This document shows, piece by piece, positions 47,717 to 57,509 of a stretch of DNA of 64,000 bases. This stretch comes from Opitutales bacterium (lineage in GTDB: Bacteria > Verrucomicrobiota > Verrucomicrobiia > Opitutales > Coraliomargaritaceae). The notes under the pieces are model-generated. The model worked only from the letters and a program-made list of their open reading frames with translations, made no database searches and was not told the DNA's origin. Numbering within the stretch: position 1 is the stretch's first letter; each line of letters begins with the position of its first letter. The position numbers were made by a program, and so were the translations under genes. The stretch covers positions 84,829 to 148,828 of the forward strand of contig JABBCA010000104.1 of NCBI GenBank assembly GCA_018607135.1. The letters run 5' to 3'.

Positions 47717-48301
47717 ATGTCTCGGAAATCCTCACGTAAACTTTGGGCGGAGTATGTCGCTCGTGGCGGCACACAGGCTGCCAAGCAGCCGCAGGCTTCG
47801 ATGGCTTTATCGGCTCAGTTTTCGGGTGTGGTGCTGGGTATCGACCCTAGCTTGCGCGGTAGTGGTTTTGCGGTGGTCGATTATCGTTCGAGCTCTGATA
47901 TCCGTATCTTGGAAACGGCGACTTTGGGCCTGAAGCGTGACTTGACGCAAATTGACTGTTTGGGAGCGATCGGGAATCAAGTCGAAGATTTTATTGATCA
48001 GCATCAGATCAAGCATGTCGCGATTGAAGAGACGATTTATGTGCAAAACTTTCAAACGGCTCAAGTGTTGGGGGCTGCGCGGGGCGCTGCGATTGCGGTG
48101 GCTTCGATGCGTGGCTTGCCTGTTTTTGAATATGCGCCGTTGCGTGTGAAGAAGGCGGTCGTGGGCTTAGGGCGAGCGAGTAAGGAGCAAGTGGCGCGCA
48201 CGGTGCAAAGTTTGACGGGTGTGGATTTTGCCAAGCGTTTGGATGAATCAGACGCGGCTGCGGTAGCGATTTGTCACGCGTTTACTTGGCGGGAGAGCTG
48301 A
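47717..48301 (+). CDS. ruvC: Holliday junction resolvase RuvC
   Basis: Endonuclease that resolves Holliday junctions. The 194 residues have the four acidic residues: D43 in [19 protein letters not shown]104 in [20 protein letters not shown], and D176/D179 in [33 protein letters not shown] and [17 protein letters not shown] are also conserved. About 36 residues precede the usual start of the fold: a basic Ser/Arg/Gln-rich stretch ([20 protein letters not shown]). An internal Met29 ([11 protein letters not shown]) would give 166 residues. ruvB is 10 kb away; no ruvA is in the window. A repeat-derived pyrimidine leader (47681-47716) runs right up to the ATG. Confidence 0.93.
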   Translation: MSRKSSRKLWAEYVARGGTQAAKQPQASMALSAQFSGVVLGIDPSLRGSGFAVVDYRSSSDIRILETATLGLKRDLTQIDCLGAIGNQVEDFIDQHQIKHVAIEETIYVQNFQTAQVLGAARGAAIAVASMRGLPVFEYAPLRVKKAVVGLGRASKEQVARTVQSLTGVDFAKRLDESDAAAVAICHAFTWRES

Positions 48302-48342
48302 GGCTGGAGAGCCGAGACTTGGCGATGCGGTGAGCGAAACGT

Positions 48343-48417
48343 GTAGGGGCGCGACTTGACGCGCCCGGCTCGTCGTTGGGCCTGTCGGGCTGCGGGCGCA
48401 TCAAGGTGCGCCCCTAC
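48343..48417. repeat. GTAGGGGCG palindromic element, copy between ruvC and the YHYH gene
   Basis: Arms of 25 bases at 48343-48367 (starts GTAGGGGCGCGACTTGACGC) and 48393-48417 match as reverse complements at 22 of 25. The left arm is identical over 25 bases to the reverse complement of the right arm of the element at 58150. The TAG stop codon of the YHYH gene lies within the right arm. Confidence 0.85.
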
Positions 48418-49352
48418 GATGGCGGTGGTGGGCGATGACCTTCTCTTGGAGGGCCTCTTCGTTCGCCGTGCTCGCGTCCTCGGCGGTTGCCGCGTGTGTT
48501 GAAACTTGGGTCGGGTGTGCCTTTAAATAGTCTTGGGATGAAGGGGTAGTCGTCGGTGAGCACGTAGTAATAAGTGCCTTCGGGGAATTCTGGAGTGACT
48601 CCGAAGCGGCCGCCGCATTCGTCGAGGTCCCCGTTGCCTGTGATGTATTCGTAATCGAGTGTGAAGGAGCCGTCGTAGTTGCCACCTGGAGAACCTTCGC
48701 CGCGCGGGCGTTTGCCTTGTTTGATTCGATAACTGGAGGTGAGCTTGGCGAGGCTTGAGTTGGCATTGCTGGCGTCTTTGTAGCCGTAGGTAGCATAAAT
48801 GGGGAAACCATCTGCGGCCCAGCCGACTAGGATCATTCCGTCGGTGTCTTTTGCGAGTTCGTTGACGAGTGTAGTGGGAAGGCCGTGGTAATGGTAAGCA
48901 CCATTGGGTTGGACATGGGCATGGTTGCTATCGAGTCCGAGGGGGCGGGTGCCACTGCTGAGGGCTTCATAGTTCCACTCTGAGCTGCGGTCGTTTTGGT
49001 AGTATTCTGCAGTGCCTGGGTCGAAGAGCACGCCGTTGAGCGCGATGCCGAAAGGCTGACGAATCATCGGCGTCGGTTGCTCGGCTACTTCTGGGGCGGC
49101 GGGCGCGGTGAAGTGGTAGTGCTGCTCAGCAATAGTGTGCGGGTTGCTGCGATTTGGGAACGGGGCAACCGTGTGGTTGGGTATGCCGTTGGAGCGAAAG
49201 ATGCGTTTGTCTCCTTCAATGTAGGTCTCGAACTGGGAGTCTTGCTTGAGGGACTCGGTGGCGGATACGAGTTGATCGTGTGTGCTTCCAGTGTGCGCAT
49301 TCGATAATGCGTGGGAAATACAGAAGAGTCCTAGGGCGTAGAGAGGTTTCAT
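48414..49352 (-). CDS. YHYH-domain exported protein
   Basis: A 312-residue protein with a signal peptide (MKPLYALGLFCISHALSNA). The YHYH domain is recognised by PNGAYHYHGLP and IALNGVLFDPGTAEYY, GWAADGFPIYATYGY, DECGGRFGVTPEFPEGTYYY. The domain is of unknown function and common in exported proteins of marine bacteria. The C-terminal about 25 residues are Arg/Gly/Pro-rich and of low complexity (GNRRGREHGERRGPPR). The last codons and the stop (TAG) are encoded inside or beside a GTAGGGGCG element, so the tail may have been changed by repeat insertion. It is convergent with ruvC and divergent from the SDR gene. Confidence 0.75.
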   Translation of the reverse strand: MKPLYALGLFCISHALSNAHTGSTHDQLVSATESLKQDSQFETYIEGDKRIFRSNGIPNHTVAPFPNRSNPHTIAEQHYHFTAPAAPEVAEQPTPMIRQPFGIALNGVLFDPGTAEYYQNDRSSEWNYEALSSGTRPLGLDSNHAHVQPNGAYHYHGLPTTLVNELAKDTDGMILVGWAADGFPIYATYGYKDASNANSSLAKLTSSYRIKQGKRPRGEGSPGGNYDGSFTLDYEYITGNGDLDECGGRFGVTPEFPEGTYYYVLTDDYPFIPRLFKGTPDPSFNTRGNRRGREHGERRGPPREGHRPPPPS

Positions 49353-49414
49353 GGGGCAACTGGATCAAGAAGGTATTGTCATTACCTTCATCGTGACTGT
49401 AGTGAGTTTGTTTC

Positions 49415-50125
49415 ATGAGTCAGCATATTTTCATCACAGGAGTCAGTTCGGGGCTAGGTCATGGCCTAGCAAAAGTTTATTTGGAGCAGGGTGCGGTCGT
49501 CTATGGTTGCAGTCGGCGTGTGCCAGAGGACCTTGTTGCGGCTGGGTTGCAGCATGCGGTCATTGATTTGTCAGATGCCGCGCAGGGGGCGGTGCAAGCG
49601 ACGGCGTTTCTTGACTCGGTGGAGTGCTTGGACCTGGTCGTGCTGAATGCCGGGAAGCTGGGGCAAATTCGCGATCTATCCGCGACGCCGCTGGATGATT
49701 TACGCGAGACGATGGAGGTGAATGTCTGGTCTAATAAATGGTTATTGGACGTGGTTTTTGAGCAAGTGCCAGTAGTGAAGCAAGTGGTGGCGATTTCTTC
49801 GGGTGCGTCACAGTCGGGGAGTCGTGGGTGGAATGGCTACAGTGTCTCTAAGTCGGCGTTGAATATGTTGATCAAGCTCTATGCAGGTGAAGCTGAGAGC
49901 ACGCATTTTACTTCGTTGGCTCCAGGCTTAGTGGATACCGCGATGCAAGATTACTTAACAAATTTGCCCGTTGATGATCGCTATGCGCCACTCGAGATTT
50001 TAAAGGCAGCCAAAGGCACCGAAAAGATGCCCGATGGTGAGACCTGTGCGCGTATGTTGATCGATGCCTTTCCGAAGCTGTTGGAGTTGCCGAGCGGAAA
50101 TTATTCGGATATACGGAAGTTGTAG
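49415..50125 (+). CDS. SDR family NAD(P)-dependent oxidoreductase
   Basis: Short-chain dehydrogenase/reductase of 236 residues. The cofactor motif is [20 protein letters not shown] (TGxxxGxG, about 5-24). [10 protein letters not shown] matches the NNAG-type segment, and the catalytic residues are Ser in [13 protein letters not shown] and Tyr-Lys in [17 protein letters not shown]. The product is of classical SDR length. The substrate is unknown, and the neighbours do not suggest a pathway. It is divergent from the YHYH gene. Confidence 0.88.
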   Translation: MSQHIFITGVSSGLGHGLAKVYLEQGAVVYGCSRRVPEDLVAAGLQHAVIDLSDAAQGAVQATAFLDSVECLDLVVLNAGKLGQIRDLSATPLDDLRETMEVNVWSNKWLLDVVFEQVPVVKQVVAISSGASQSGSRGWNGYSVSKSALNMLIKLYAGEAESTHFTSLAPGLVDTAMQDYLTNLPVDDRYAPLEILKAAKGTEKMPDGETCARMLIDAFPKLLELPSGNYSDIRKL

Positions 50126-50487
50126 GCAAGGGTTGTTCGACTTTGTTGGGAGCGTCCAGCTCTTTCTAGACCGCGGATGTCGTGGATTTATCCTACTGAA
50201 TGCGGATACGGAAGTCCGCTCTCCCGAAAGCCTTTTTGTATTTCCTCGACAGTGCAATGTCATCTAGCGACTAAAACGGATAATAGATTCGACCCTCGGC
50301 TTCGTGTAAGGAGACTGTCAATCAAGATTGATCAAATCGTTACCGGTGAGGGTTTTCCACGTCGCCTTGGATTGGCTACTGGACAGAGGTTTGTAGCCGA
50401 TAGCGTAAGCTGTTGGTCAGCTTCAATGGTAAATGAATTGTAGTTTCTATTATTGAGACAGGTTCCAGTGCGAGCCCTACGAATGTT
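50126..50487. other. 362-base intergenic region without recognised gene
   Basis: Between the SDR gene and the convergent mrdA. Short hairpins such as GCGGAT-ACGGA-AGTCCGC (about 50200-50217) are visible, but no gene, clear terminator or known RNA is seen. Confidence 0.5.
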
Positions 50488-52449
50488 TTATTGCGCGGTC
50501 TTGAAGCCGGCGCGCTCGGGGTATTTTTCTATGAACTTTAGGAAGACGTCTTTGGCTATGGGGCCAGCGGTAGAGCCGCCGTGGTAGCTGTCGCTAGAGC
50601 TGGTGCCTTCGACCATGACGGCGAGGGCAATTTGAGGGTTGTCGGCAGGGGCGAAACCGACGAACCACGCAAGGTTGACGTCTTTACCGTGAGCGCGAAA
50701 GTCGGCGGTGCCTGTTTTACCTGCGATAGGGAAGCCATCAATTTGGACGAGGCGGCCGGTGCCATCTGGGCCGATGACCCGCTGCATGCCGTCCCATAGT
50801 GTCTGGTATTGCTTATGGGTGAGACCGATGGGTTCGCCACCATGATTGACTTGCATGCCTTCTTCGCGGCTGAGGGCTTTGAGTGTCGGCTGGGTGCGTG
50901 TTTCACCGCGAGCAATGGACGCGATGACGGTGGCCATTTGTAAAGGCGTGACGAGTAGGAAGCCTTGCCCGATGGCGGTGTTTGCAGTGTCGCCTGGGAC
51001 CCAACCTGCGCCGATTTTTTCGCGCTTCCATTCTTTGGTGGGCACGACGAGGCGGCTGGTTTCGTAGGGGACTTCGATGCCAGTTTTTTGGTCGAGGCCG
51101 AAGCGTATTGCCTCCGCGCTTATGACGTCGATTCCCATACGTAGGCCTTCGCTGTAATAAAAGACATTACAACTGCCTTCAATTGCACCCGCAAGATCCG
51201 TGACGCCGTGCCCGTAACGTGAATGACAGCGAAAGATACGGTTTCCGACTCGATAGACACCTTGGCAGTCGTGCTCGGTTTCGGTGGTGAAGGTGCCCGC
51301 GCGCAAGCCAGCGATGGAAGTGAGTAGTTTAAACGTGGAACCGGGGGGATAGGAGAGTTGCAGTGTGCGGTTGAGCCATGCGCCGCGTTCGTTGATTTCG
51401 TCAAACGTCTTACGTGGAATGAAGGGGCTTAGATCGTTGAGATCGTAGTTGGGGTGGCTGGCAATGGTCAGCACTTCACCGGTATGCACGTCGAGAGCGA
51501 TGACGGCGCCAGTGCGCTCACCGATTGCGGTCTCTGCTGCGAGTTGCAGATCGATGTCGATACTGGTGATCAGATCTTCTCCCTGCTTCGGTGGAATTAT
51601 CTCGAGTCGTTTGTCTTGAAATCCGAGCGGATCAACTCGCCACATTTCAAGACCTGTAGAGCCTGAGAGATGCTTGTCGAAGTGTCGCTCAAGGCCTGTT
51701 TTGCCCCGTTTCTTTTTGAAGGTGAAGGTCTTTATGCCGTCGCTTGGTATTTCGTCAGGCTCTGGGCTGACGCTTTGCACATAGCCAATCGTATGCGATG
51801 CGGCAGAACCATATGGATAATAACGAGCGGTATCGGTATGTATCCGAATTGGAGAGATTTTAGGGTTCGGATGGAGCTGTTCGATCAGGCGCGCGTAGTC
51901 GTCGGGGTCGAGGTCTTCTACGAGCGGTAGCGGTAGGAGCAGCTTCTCGTTGAAGTGGCGCATGACTTTGCTCTGTGAAAGTGTATCTTCGCGTCCTGTT
52001 ATGGCATTGATCTGATCAAGGTAGCGCTGAATGACATTCATTCGAGCGGTCCAAGCGCAGTCGCTACGGTTGGCAATGGGTGGTTGATCGGGACGTTCTT
52101 CGATGGGCGTATTTTGATAGATCTCGATCAGAGCTTCGTCGGCTGCATTACGCACGAGCACAAACTCCTTGCGAAACTCTTTGCGTAGATCGTCGAGATA
52201 GACTGCGGCCGAATAATGCGGGCGATTACCGACGAGGAGCTTGCCGCTGCGGTCGTAGATATCCCCACGCGGCCCTGGCTTTAAGATGCGTCGCTCGGTT
52301 TGGCGCTTTTCGATTTCCTTGAACTCGTTGGTTGCAATCAACTGGCTCCATGCGAGGCCAATGATCAGCGCACCGCTAGCAATGAGGACGACCCAAAAGA
52401 ATAACAATATGCGTGGGTTATCTCCCTTATGCACATCATATTGGCTCAT
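50488..52449 (-). CDS. mrdA: Penicillin-binding protein 2 (peptidoglycan transpeptidase)
   Basis: Class B penicillin-binding protein, the elongasome transpeptidase for lateral wall synthesis. The 653 residues have one N-terminal membrane helix (about 12-36), a PBP dimerisation region and the transpeptidase domain with the three penicillin-binding motifs: STFK at 371-374 ([13 protein letters not shown]), SCN at 426-428 ([13 protein letters not shown]) and KTG at 578-580 ([10 protein letters not shown]). The ATG at 52449 overlaps the mreD stop codon by four bases (ATGA). It is the last gene of the mre cluster here; rodA is not in the window. Confidence 0.95.
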   Translation of the reverse strand: MSQYDVHKGDNPRILLFFWVVLIASGALIIGLAWSQLIATNEFKEIEKRQTERRILKPGPRGDIYDRSGKLLVGNRPHYSAAVYLDDLRKEFRKEFVLVRNAADEALIEIYQNTPIEERPDQPPIANRSDCAWTARMNVIQRYLDQINAITGREDTLSQSKVMRHFNEKLLLPLPLVEDLDPDDYARLIEQLHPNPKISPIRIHTDTARYYPYGSAASHTIGYVQSVSPEPDEIPSDGIKTFTFKKKRGKTGLERHFDKHLSGSTGLEMWRVDPLGFQDKRLEIIPPKQGEDLITSIDIDLQLAAETAIGERTGAVIALDVHTGEVLTIASHPNYDLNDLSPFIPRKTFDEINERGAWLNRTLQLSYPPGSTFKLLTSIAGLRAGTFTTETEHDCQGVYRVGNRIFRCHSRYGHGVTDLAGAIEGSCNVFYYSEGLRMGIDVISAEAIRFGLDQKTGIEVPYETSRLVVPTKEWKREKIGAGWVPGDTANTAIGQGFLLVTPLQMATVIASIARGETRTQPTLKALSREEGMQVNHGGEPIGLTHKQYQTLWDGMQRVIGPDGTGRLVQIDGFPIAGKTGTADFRAHGKDVNLAWFVGFAPADNPQIALAVMVEGTSSSDSYHGGSTAGPIAKDVFLKFIEKYPERAGFKTAQ

Positions 52450-52976
52450 AGGATCGGAAAATCCTCCGGCTCAGTTTCCAGCCTGCAGAGTTCAAAGAGG
52501 AGGCGCTGTAGGTCGAAAAACCACGGTGCAACGATAAGTAGCACCGCATGTGAAACCAGCGAGGTGGCGAACACTTGTATCCAAAAATCAATTACATTGA
52601 AACGGCTTAGGCCTGTCGCGATCGTGAGTAGTGCGATGCAGAAGAAGTTACAGCTATGTGCGAGTAGGATGGGGTGGTAGTTGTGTTCGGCTCGAAAGCG
52701 AAAACGGATCTGGAAGATGAATGCGCCCGCGGTGATGAAGCCGCATGTGATGAGACCGAAATGGCTTGGGAGTGCGGCATCGACCCAAAGTCCAGTGAGT
52801 AGGGTGCAAATCATGTAGGAGCGATGGCGCAAAAAGATCGCTGGTAAGACAATCATTGGCCCAAGCAGAATTAGATAAAGCGACCATCCGCTGAGTGCAG
52901 AGTTCACCAGCATATTTAAATACAGCAGCAGCACGTTGGCGCCGAACATGATAACTATGCGTGGATCAAGGAACAT
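52446..52976 (-). CDS. mreD: Rod shape-determining protein MreD
   Basis: Integral membrane component of the elongasome, 176 residues from the ATG at 52976, with about five hydrophobic helices ([73 protein letters not shown]). MreD sequences diverge widely; this assignment rests on composition, size and position between mreC and mrdA. The start overlaps the mreC end by 11 bases and the stop overlaps mrdA (ATGA), so the genes are translationally coupled. A TTG three codons upstream is also in frame. Confidence 0.85.
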   Translation of the reverse strand: MFLDPRIVIMFGANVLLLYLNMLVNSALSGWSLYLILLGPMIVLPAIFLRHRSYMICTLLTGLWVDAALPSHFGLITCGFITAGAFIFQIRFRFRAEHNYHPILLAHSCNFFCIALLTIATGLSRFNVIDFWIQVFATSLVSHAVLLIVAPWFFDLQRLLFELCRLETEPEDFPIL

Positions 52977-53811
52977 TGAGTTCAAGTGGATTCAGAGGGA
53001 TGAGGACGGAGACCTCTTGGATGCTTAGTAGGCGCTCGTCGAGGATGACACTACCTGCTTGGAAAATGCCAGAGCTGCCAGGTTCCAGCCAACTTACGGT
53101 GCCAATCATTAACCCCGCTGGAAACGTGCCTCCAAGTCGCGTCGAAACAAGTTTTAGTGGGGCGGCTGAGTTGGCGACAATATCTTGCGGCGCATCATTT
53201 ACGGTGCCAACTGGCTGCCCGAAGCCGCTTTGTCCGATGCCTTGGTATACCACTGGACGTCCATCAGTTTCGAAAGTTGCAGCCATGCGAAAGTCGGGGC
53301 TGGTGATGAGTTCGACACGGCTGGTGAATGCGTTGACTTCGACGACTCTACCGAGCACTCCACCTGAGAAGATCACTGCTGCGCCTTCAGGGATACCGTA
53401 GTCGTTGCCTTTACGAATAACAATCTGCTGCCACCAAGCGCTGAGGTCACGTCGCACGACGCGGGCGACTTCGTAGCGAAACTCGCGACGACCCGGCATA
53501 TTGAGGATGGTTTCTAGGCGATTGACTTCGGCTTCGAGGGATTCGTTGCGTTGGGCAATGTATTGGTAGTAAGCCTTTTTGCGGGCAAGTTCGCGACCGG
53601 CCTCGATGAGTTCGATTTTGGAATGGCTGCGTCGCGCCCAGAATCCTTGTAAGTCTTCAAGATAGGAGCTGACGACCCAGGCGGGTGCTTGAAACTCCGT
53701 GAAGCTGACTTTAAAAAACGACTTAATGAAGGGTGGCACAATCCACCAAGCGATCAAAAAGATGCCAAGCGCAACCAGCGGTTTCAGCTTATCGAGGCGC
53801 AGTTTCGCCAC
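52966..53811 (-). CDS. mreC: Rod shape-determining protein MreC
   Basis: Bitopic inner-membrane protein that links MreB to periplasmic wall enzymes. The 281 residues have a membrane helix (PLVALGIFLIAWWIVPPFI, about 11-30) and a coiled coil (about 65-100, ELARKKAYYQYIAQRNESLE). The double beta-barrel follows, with AWWQQIVIRKGNDYGIPEGA, GGVLGRVVEVNAFTSRVELI and AGLMIGTVSWLEPGSSGIF. Start is GTG, nine bases after the mreB stop codon. It overlaps mreD by 11 bases at its 3' end. Confidence 0.93.
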   Translation of the reverse strand: MAKLRLDKLKPLVALGIFLIAWWIVPPFIKSFFKVSFTEFQAPAWVVSSYLEDLQGFWARRSHSKIELIEAGRELARKKAYYQYIAQRNESLEAEVNRLETILNMPGRREFRYEVARVVRRDLSAWWQQIVIRKGNDYGIPEGAAVIFSGGVLGRVVEVNAFTSRVELITSPDFRMAATFETDGRPVVYQGIGQSGFGQPVGTVNDAPQDIVANSAAPLKLVSTRLGGTFPAGLMIGTVSWLEPGSSGIFQAGSVILDERLLSIQEVSVLIPLNPLELNVP

Positions 53812-53820
53812 GTCCTTAGC

Positions 53821-54843
53821 TTAGCTTTTAGGGTTACCAGTGAGGTCTTTCAGGAGAAAGGCCAATTCGTGTAGCACCATGCCAGTGCCATTTGCAACCG
53901 CGCTGAGCGGGTCTTCAGCGATGATGACTGGCAGGCCAGTTGCGTCGCTGAGTTGTTGATCCAATCCACGAATCATGGCTCCACCGCCAGCGAGGAAAAA
54001 TCCGCGGTCAACGAGGTCTGCTGAGAGTTCTGGCGGGCAGCGCTCCAAGGCGTTGCGAACTAGCTCGACGATGGATGCGATGGTGTCTGAAAGTGCGTCA
54101 CGGATCTCTTGAGAAGTGATCGTGATGGTTTTTGGGAGGCCAGCAACTGAGTCACGGCCGCGCACTTCCATGGAAACTTCTTCTTCGAGTGGGAATGCAG
54201 AGCCGATCTTGATTTTAATTTCTTCAGCGGTGCGTTCACCGATCATCAAGTTGTAAGCGCGCTTCATGTAGTTGACGATAGCGCTATCTATTTCGTCTCC
54301 GCCCACGCGTATACTCTTGGTGTATACCACACCTGCGAGTGAGATGATGGCCACTTCTGTCGTGCCGCCGCCGATATCGACGATCATGTTGGCTGCCGGC
54401 TCATCGATTGGAAGGCCGACGCCGATTGCAGCGGCCATGGGCTCTTCAAGGAGCACGACATCGCGTGCGCCTGCACGGATCGCAGAGTCTTTCACGGCAC
54501 GTCGCTCCACTTCGGTAATACCAGATGGGACCGCTACAACAATACGTGGCGCGACAAAAGTTTTCTTACGGTTCACCTTGTTGATGAAATACCGTAGCAT
54601 CGCTTCGGTGATTTCAAAATCAGCGATCACACCGTCCTTCATGGGACGAATTGCAGTGATGTTACCAGGTGTGCGACCGAGCATTTTTTTCGCTTCAGAA
54701 CCCACAGCACAGACCTTTTTGGTCGAGGTGTAGATTGCGACCACACTCGGTTCACGCAGGACGATGCCTTTTTCTTTAGCGAACACGAGGGTGTTTGCGG
54801 TTCCGAGGTCGATGCCAATGTCGTTGGAGAGAAATCCGATCAC
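53821..54843 (-). CDS. mreB: Rod shape-determining protein MreB
   Basis: Actin-like cytoskeletal protein that directs lateral cell-wall growth. The 340 residues have phosphate-1 loop [20 protein letters not shown] (7-26), [40 protein letters not shown], phosphate-2 loop [19 protein letters not shown] and [19 protein letters not shown]. The start is GTG at 54843. It is first of the mreBCD-mrdA operon. Upstream on the minus strand a possible promoter (TTCATA, 16 bases, TATAAC) lies about 40 bases before the start. Confidence 0.96.
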   Translation of the reverse strand: MIGFLSNDIGIDLGTANTLVFAKEKGIVLREPSVVAIYTSTKKVCAVGSEAKKMLGRTPGNITAIRPMKDGVIADFEITEAMLRYFINKVNRKKTFVAPRIVVAVPSGITEVERRAVKDSAIRAGARDVVLLEEPMAAAIGVGLPIDEPAANMIVDIGGGTTEVAIISLAGVVYTKSIRVGGDEIDSAIVNYMKRAYNLMIGERTAEEIKIKIGSAFPLEEEVSMEVRGRDSVAGLPKTITITSQEIRDALSDTIASIVELVRNALERCPPELSADLVDRGFFLAGGGAMIRGLDQQLSDATGLPVIIAEDPLSAVANGTGMVLHELAFLLKDLTGNPKS

Positions 54844-54875
54844 TTGTTGCGAGGTGGTTTAAATGTGGCTGATTA

Positions 54876-54903
54876 CCAGTGTTATAGTGTGCTGATTACT
54901 TCT
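54876..54903 (-). promoter_or_regulatory. Candidate sigma-70 promoter of the mre operon
   Basis: On the minus strand TTCATA (-35-like, 4 of 6) is followed after 16 bases by TATAAC (-10-like, 5 of 6), about 40 bases upstream of the mreB start. This is by eye; coordinates are approximate. Nothing else in the gap looks better placed. Confidence 0.35.
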
Positions 54904-55121
54904 ATGAAAGCATTTGAATGTCAAATAATTACCATGAAAACGGGGAATCATCTTGAAAAGAGTCGTCGGGAGACAGGATTCAGAAAATAGAAGTGAGCGC
55001 GAACGACTTATTACACGAAATGTTACAACTTGTGGGCCGCACCTCCGAAACCAGTAATTGTCTGATGTAGACGATTGAATCCTGCCTTCTGTATACTGAA
55101 TTCTGGTGGTAAGCTCAATTC

Positions 55122-56303
55122 CTAGCCGACTACTTTGAAAAAGATACGCTTACCAGCTTGGAAGATACTTTCGCCTTTGGGTGGAGTGATTTCCTTGTTT
55201 GGGTCGCTTTGTTTTTCACCATCAATCTTGACTGCACCTTGTTGAACTAGGCGTCGTATGGCTCCTTTGCTCTCGAAGAGGTCGGACTGCGCCATTACTT
55301 CAAAAAGCGGAGCGCTATCGGCGTCTGAGATGAGGTCGCTCCATGCGAATGTGGGCATATCGTCAGGTAGCTTGTTCTTGGAAAAAACCTGCTCAAATTG
55401 CTCTAGCTCGTGCTTGCCTGCCTTCATGGAGTGGAATTGTCCGACGAGTGAACTTGCAAGGTGCTTTTTTGCATCCATTGGGTGGCCTTTTTGGCGACGC
55501 TCGATTTGCTCGTCGCTGGATTCTAGTAGAAGGCGGTAGTAATCCCACATGGTGTCGTCGCTGATGGACATGATTTTGCCAAACATATCCTTCGCGCTAT
55601 CGGTAAATGCAATGTAGTTGTCCGCACTCTTAGACATTTTCTTGGTGCCATCGAGGCCAACCAGCAGCGGCATAGTGATGACGGCCTGTTCTTGCTTGCC
55701 TGCATCTTTCTGCAGTGCGCGACCAACGAGCATGTTAAATAGCTGATCGGTGCCGCCGATTTCGACATCGGCATTTAAGTAGAGTGAGTCGTAACCCTGA
55801 ATGAGGGGATACATGAACTCGATCATTGAGATGGGTGCATTGTTTGCGTAGCGCTTGGCAAAGTCGTCGCGCTCGAGCATGCGAGCGACGGTCATCTTAC
55901 GCGCGAGCTTAAGGCAGTCTTCGAAGCTCATCTTGTCGAACCATTCACTGTTGTAAACAACGGTGGTCTTTTCCTCGTCGAGAATCTTAAAGGCCTGTTC
56001 GAGGTAGGTCTCGGCGTTGTCGATGATCTCGTCCTTAGTGAGCACGGGGCGAGTGTTCGAACGGCCCGATGGGTCACCGATCAAAGTAGTGAAATCGCCG
56101 ATAATAAGGATCGCTTCGTGCCCAAGGTCTTGAAACTGGCGCAGCTTATTAAACACCACTAAGTGGCCAAAGGTGAGGTCGGGTCGAGTCGGGTCGACCC
56201 CGAGTTTGACGCGCAGCGGGCGGTTGCCGTGCATGCGATCTTCGAGTTCGGCTTCACCGATGATAGTCTCGGTGTTCTTGCGGATGGTTTCGATAAGGCT
56301 CAT
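55122..56303 (-). CDS. tyrS: Tyrosyl-tRNA synthetase
   Basis: Class I synthetase charging tRNA-Tyr. The 393 residues have the HIGH-like motif in VDPTRPDLTFGHLVVFNKLR (about 34-53), the KMSKS motif as LDGTKKMSKSADNYIAF (about 225), the tyrosine-binding MIEFMYPLIQGYDSLYLN, and a C-terminal S4-type RNA-binding segment (RRLVQQGAVKIDGEKQSDP). It is the longer-spacer TyrRS form. It lies upstream of the mre operon on the same strand; its 5' leader is a repeat phrase (56308-56340). Confidence 0.95.
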   Translation of the reverse strand: MSLIETIRKNTETIIGEAELEDRMHGNRPLRVKLGVDPTRPDLTFGHLVVFNKLRQFQDLGHEAILIIGDFTTLIGDPSGRSNTRPVLTKDEIIDNAETYLEQAFKILDEEKTTVVYNSEWFDKMSFEDCLKLARKMTVARMLERDDFAKRYANNAPISMIEFMYPLIQGYDSLYLNADVEIGGTDQLFNMLVGRALQKDAGKQEQAVITMPLLVGLDGTKKMSKSADNYIAFTDSAKDMFGKIMSISDDTMWDYYRLLLESSDEQIERRQKGHPMDAKKHLASSLVGQFHSMKAGKHELEQFEQVFSKNKLPDDMPTFAWSDLISDADSAPLFEVMAQSDLFESKGAIRRLVQQGAVKIDGEKQSDPNKEITPPKGESIFQAGKRIFFKVVG

Positions 56304-56307
56304 TAAC

Positions 56308-56340
56308 AGGAGTCAGAAGTTAGAATTTAGAAAATAGAAG
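56308..56340. repeat. AGAAGTTAGAATTTAGAA phrase repeat before tyrS
   Basis: AGGAGTCAGAAGTTAGAATT followed by TAGAAAATAGAAG ends four bases before the tyrS start (minus strand). Read on the minus strand it is CTTCTATTTTCTAAATTCTA, a pyrimidine leader like those of ruvC and the CPBP gene. Confidence 0.65.
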
Positions 56341-56404
56341 CTCTTTTTTAGATGAAGAATAGCAAACTGAGCGTGGCTATGGCTCCGTAAAGGAAAAACA
56401 GTGA

Positions 56405-57487
56405 TTAGATGCTAATGTAGGGCTCGATGGCTCGATTGCAGTTGGCAGAATCGACAAAGGCATCGCGAGTGGTCTGACTTGAGAATACGTAAAGCGCATA
56501 GCCTCCCCAACCGCCACCGCAGTATTTACGGCCGACACAGCCTGCAGCTTCAGCGAGTTCAGTCATACCTTCTTTCAATTGAGCCTCGTAGCTAAGGCGG
56601 ATTGCGTCTCCTAGTTTTTCGACATTCGCTTCGAATACGGCGTCCCTCGCGGTGGCCGCCGCTTGTTCGATCAAGTCGTAGTCGCGGAGGTTGTCGGCAT
56701 TGCTTGGGGTGTTATGCGGTATGTCGGTGTAGTGTAGTGCCATATGCCCCTGCAGAAATTCGCCATTCCGCTTGAAGTCGAGTTTTGGCAGTGGCCCGCT
56801 ACGCCAGACGCAGAGTCCGGTCTCGCGTATGATCGCGGGGTCCTGCCAACCCACACCCATGTTGAGCTCACTTTCAACGCCGTCATTGCCATTGAGCAGT
56901 GCCCATGCGCCGCTGCCACCAAGACCTGATTGGAGTTCATAGCCCCACTCGAGGAGTGATACGGTTGGAGAAATTGCGCAATTTACAATGTAGGCTCCTT
57001 CGCGTGCATGGCGTGGCACATCGAGCCAACCGCCGCCAAAGTCGACACGGAGTGGAGCTTGTGCGGGTGTGCGAATATTACGCACAATGGAGCTGGAAGA
57101 GACGGGAGTGAACTGTGGAGGCGTCTTTGGAAGTGCCACATATTCGGCTCCGACCTCATCGCAGAGCGCACGTTTGATCGCTTCGTATTGGTCATCTTCA
57201 GTGACTGCGAGGACGTCGGGACGAATCGTTAAAAAGTGCTCTTTGAAATCGAGACCGAGTTCTTCACACTCGCCGATCACTACCTGATCCACGATTTCAA
57301 GTGCAGACATTAGGGCGCGTTTGTGATCCTGTGGGAGCGAGGTGCGGCGCTTTTTATGTTCCCAAAGCACTGCATCGGATGCGAAGCATACCGTCAGATG
57401 GTCACCCAGTGCTCGGGCTTCTCTGAAAAACTGTATATGTCCAGCGTGTAGGATGTCGTAGCAACCCGAAATAAATACTTTTTTCAT
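56405..57487 (-). CDS. Cytidylyltransferase-like/GHMP-kinase-like fusion protein
   Basis: A 360-residue fusion. The N-terminal part (1-about 135) is a nucleotidyltransferase-fold domain with GCYDILHAGHIQFFREA (HxGH at 14-17) and the second motif TPVSSSSIVRNI (about 127-138), as in RfaE2/TagD-type enzymes. The C-terminal part (about 140-360) has the GHMP motifs in order: APLRVDFGGGWLDVP (144-158), SGLGGSGAWALLNG (187-200, nucleotide-binding region) and KYCGGGWGGYALYVF (321-335). The GHMP part is shorter (about 220 residues) than standalone kinases. A sugar-activating bifunctional enzyme, kinase plus nucleotidyl transfer, is a reasonable inference, perhaps for a heptose-like or fucose-like sugar. 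It lies 22 bases downstream of the trmH gene. Confidence 0.72.
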   Translation of the reverse strand: MKKVFISGCYDILHAGHIQFFREARALGDHLTVCFASDAVLWEHKKRRTSLPQDHKRALMSALEIVDQVVIGECEELGLDFKEHFLTIRPDVLAVTEDDQYEAIKRALCDEVGAEYVALPKTPPQFTPVSSSSIVRNIRTPAQAPLRVDFGGGWLDVPRHAREGAYIVNCAISPTVSLLEWGYELQSGLGGSGAWALLNGNDGVESELNMGVGWQDPAIIRETGLCVWRSGPLPKLDFKRNGEFLQGHMALHYTDIPHNTPSNADNLRDYDLIEQAAATARDAVFEANVEKLGDAIRLSYEAQLKEGMTELAEAAGCVGRKYCGGGWGGYALYVFSSQTTRDAFVDSANCNRAIEPYISI

Positions 57488-57509
57488 GTGTGGGGTAGGG
57501 TTCTGGGGA

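Noticed and set aside
50177..50443. 88-codon plus-strand open frame in the gap before mrdA
   Set aside because: No recognisable start, family or composition of a protein; treated as noncoding.
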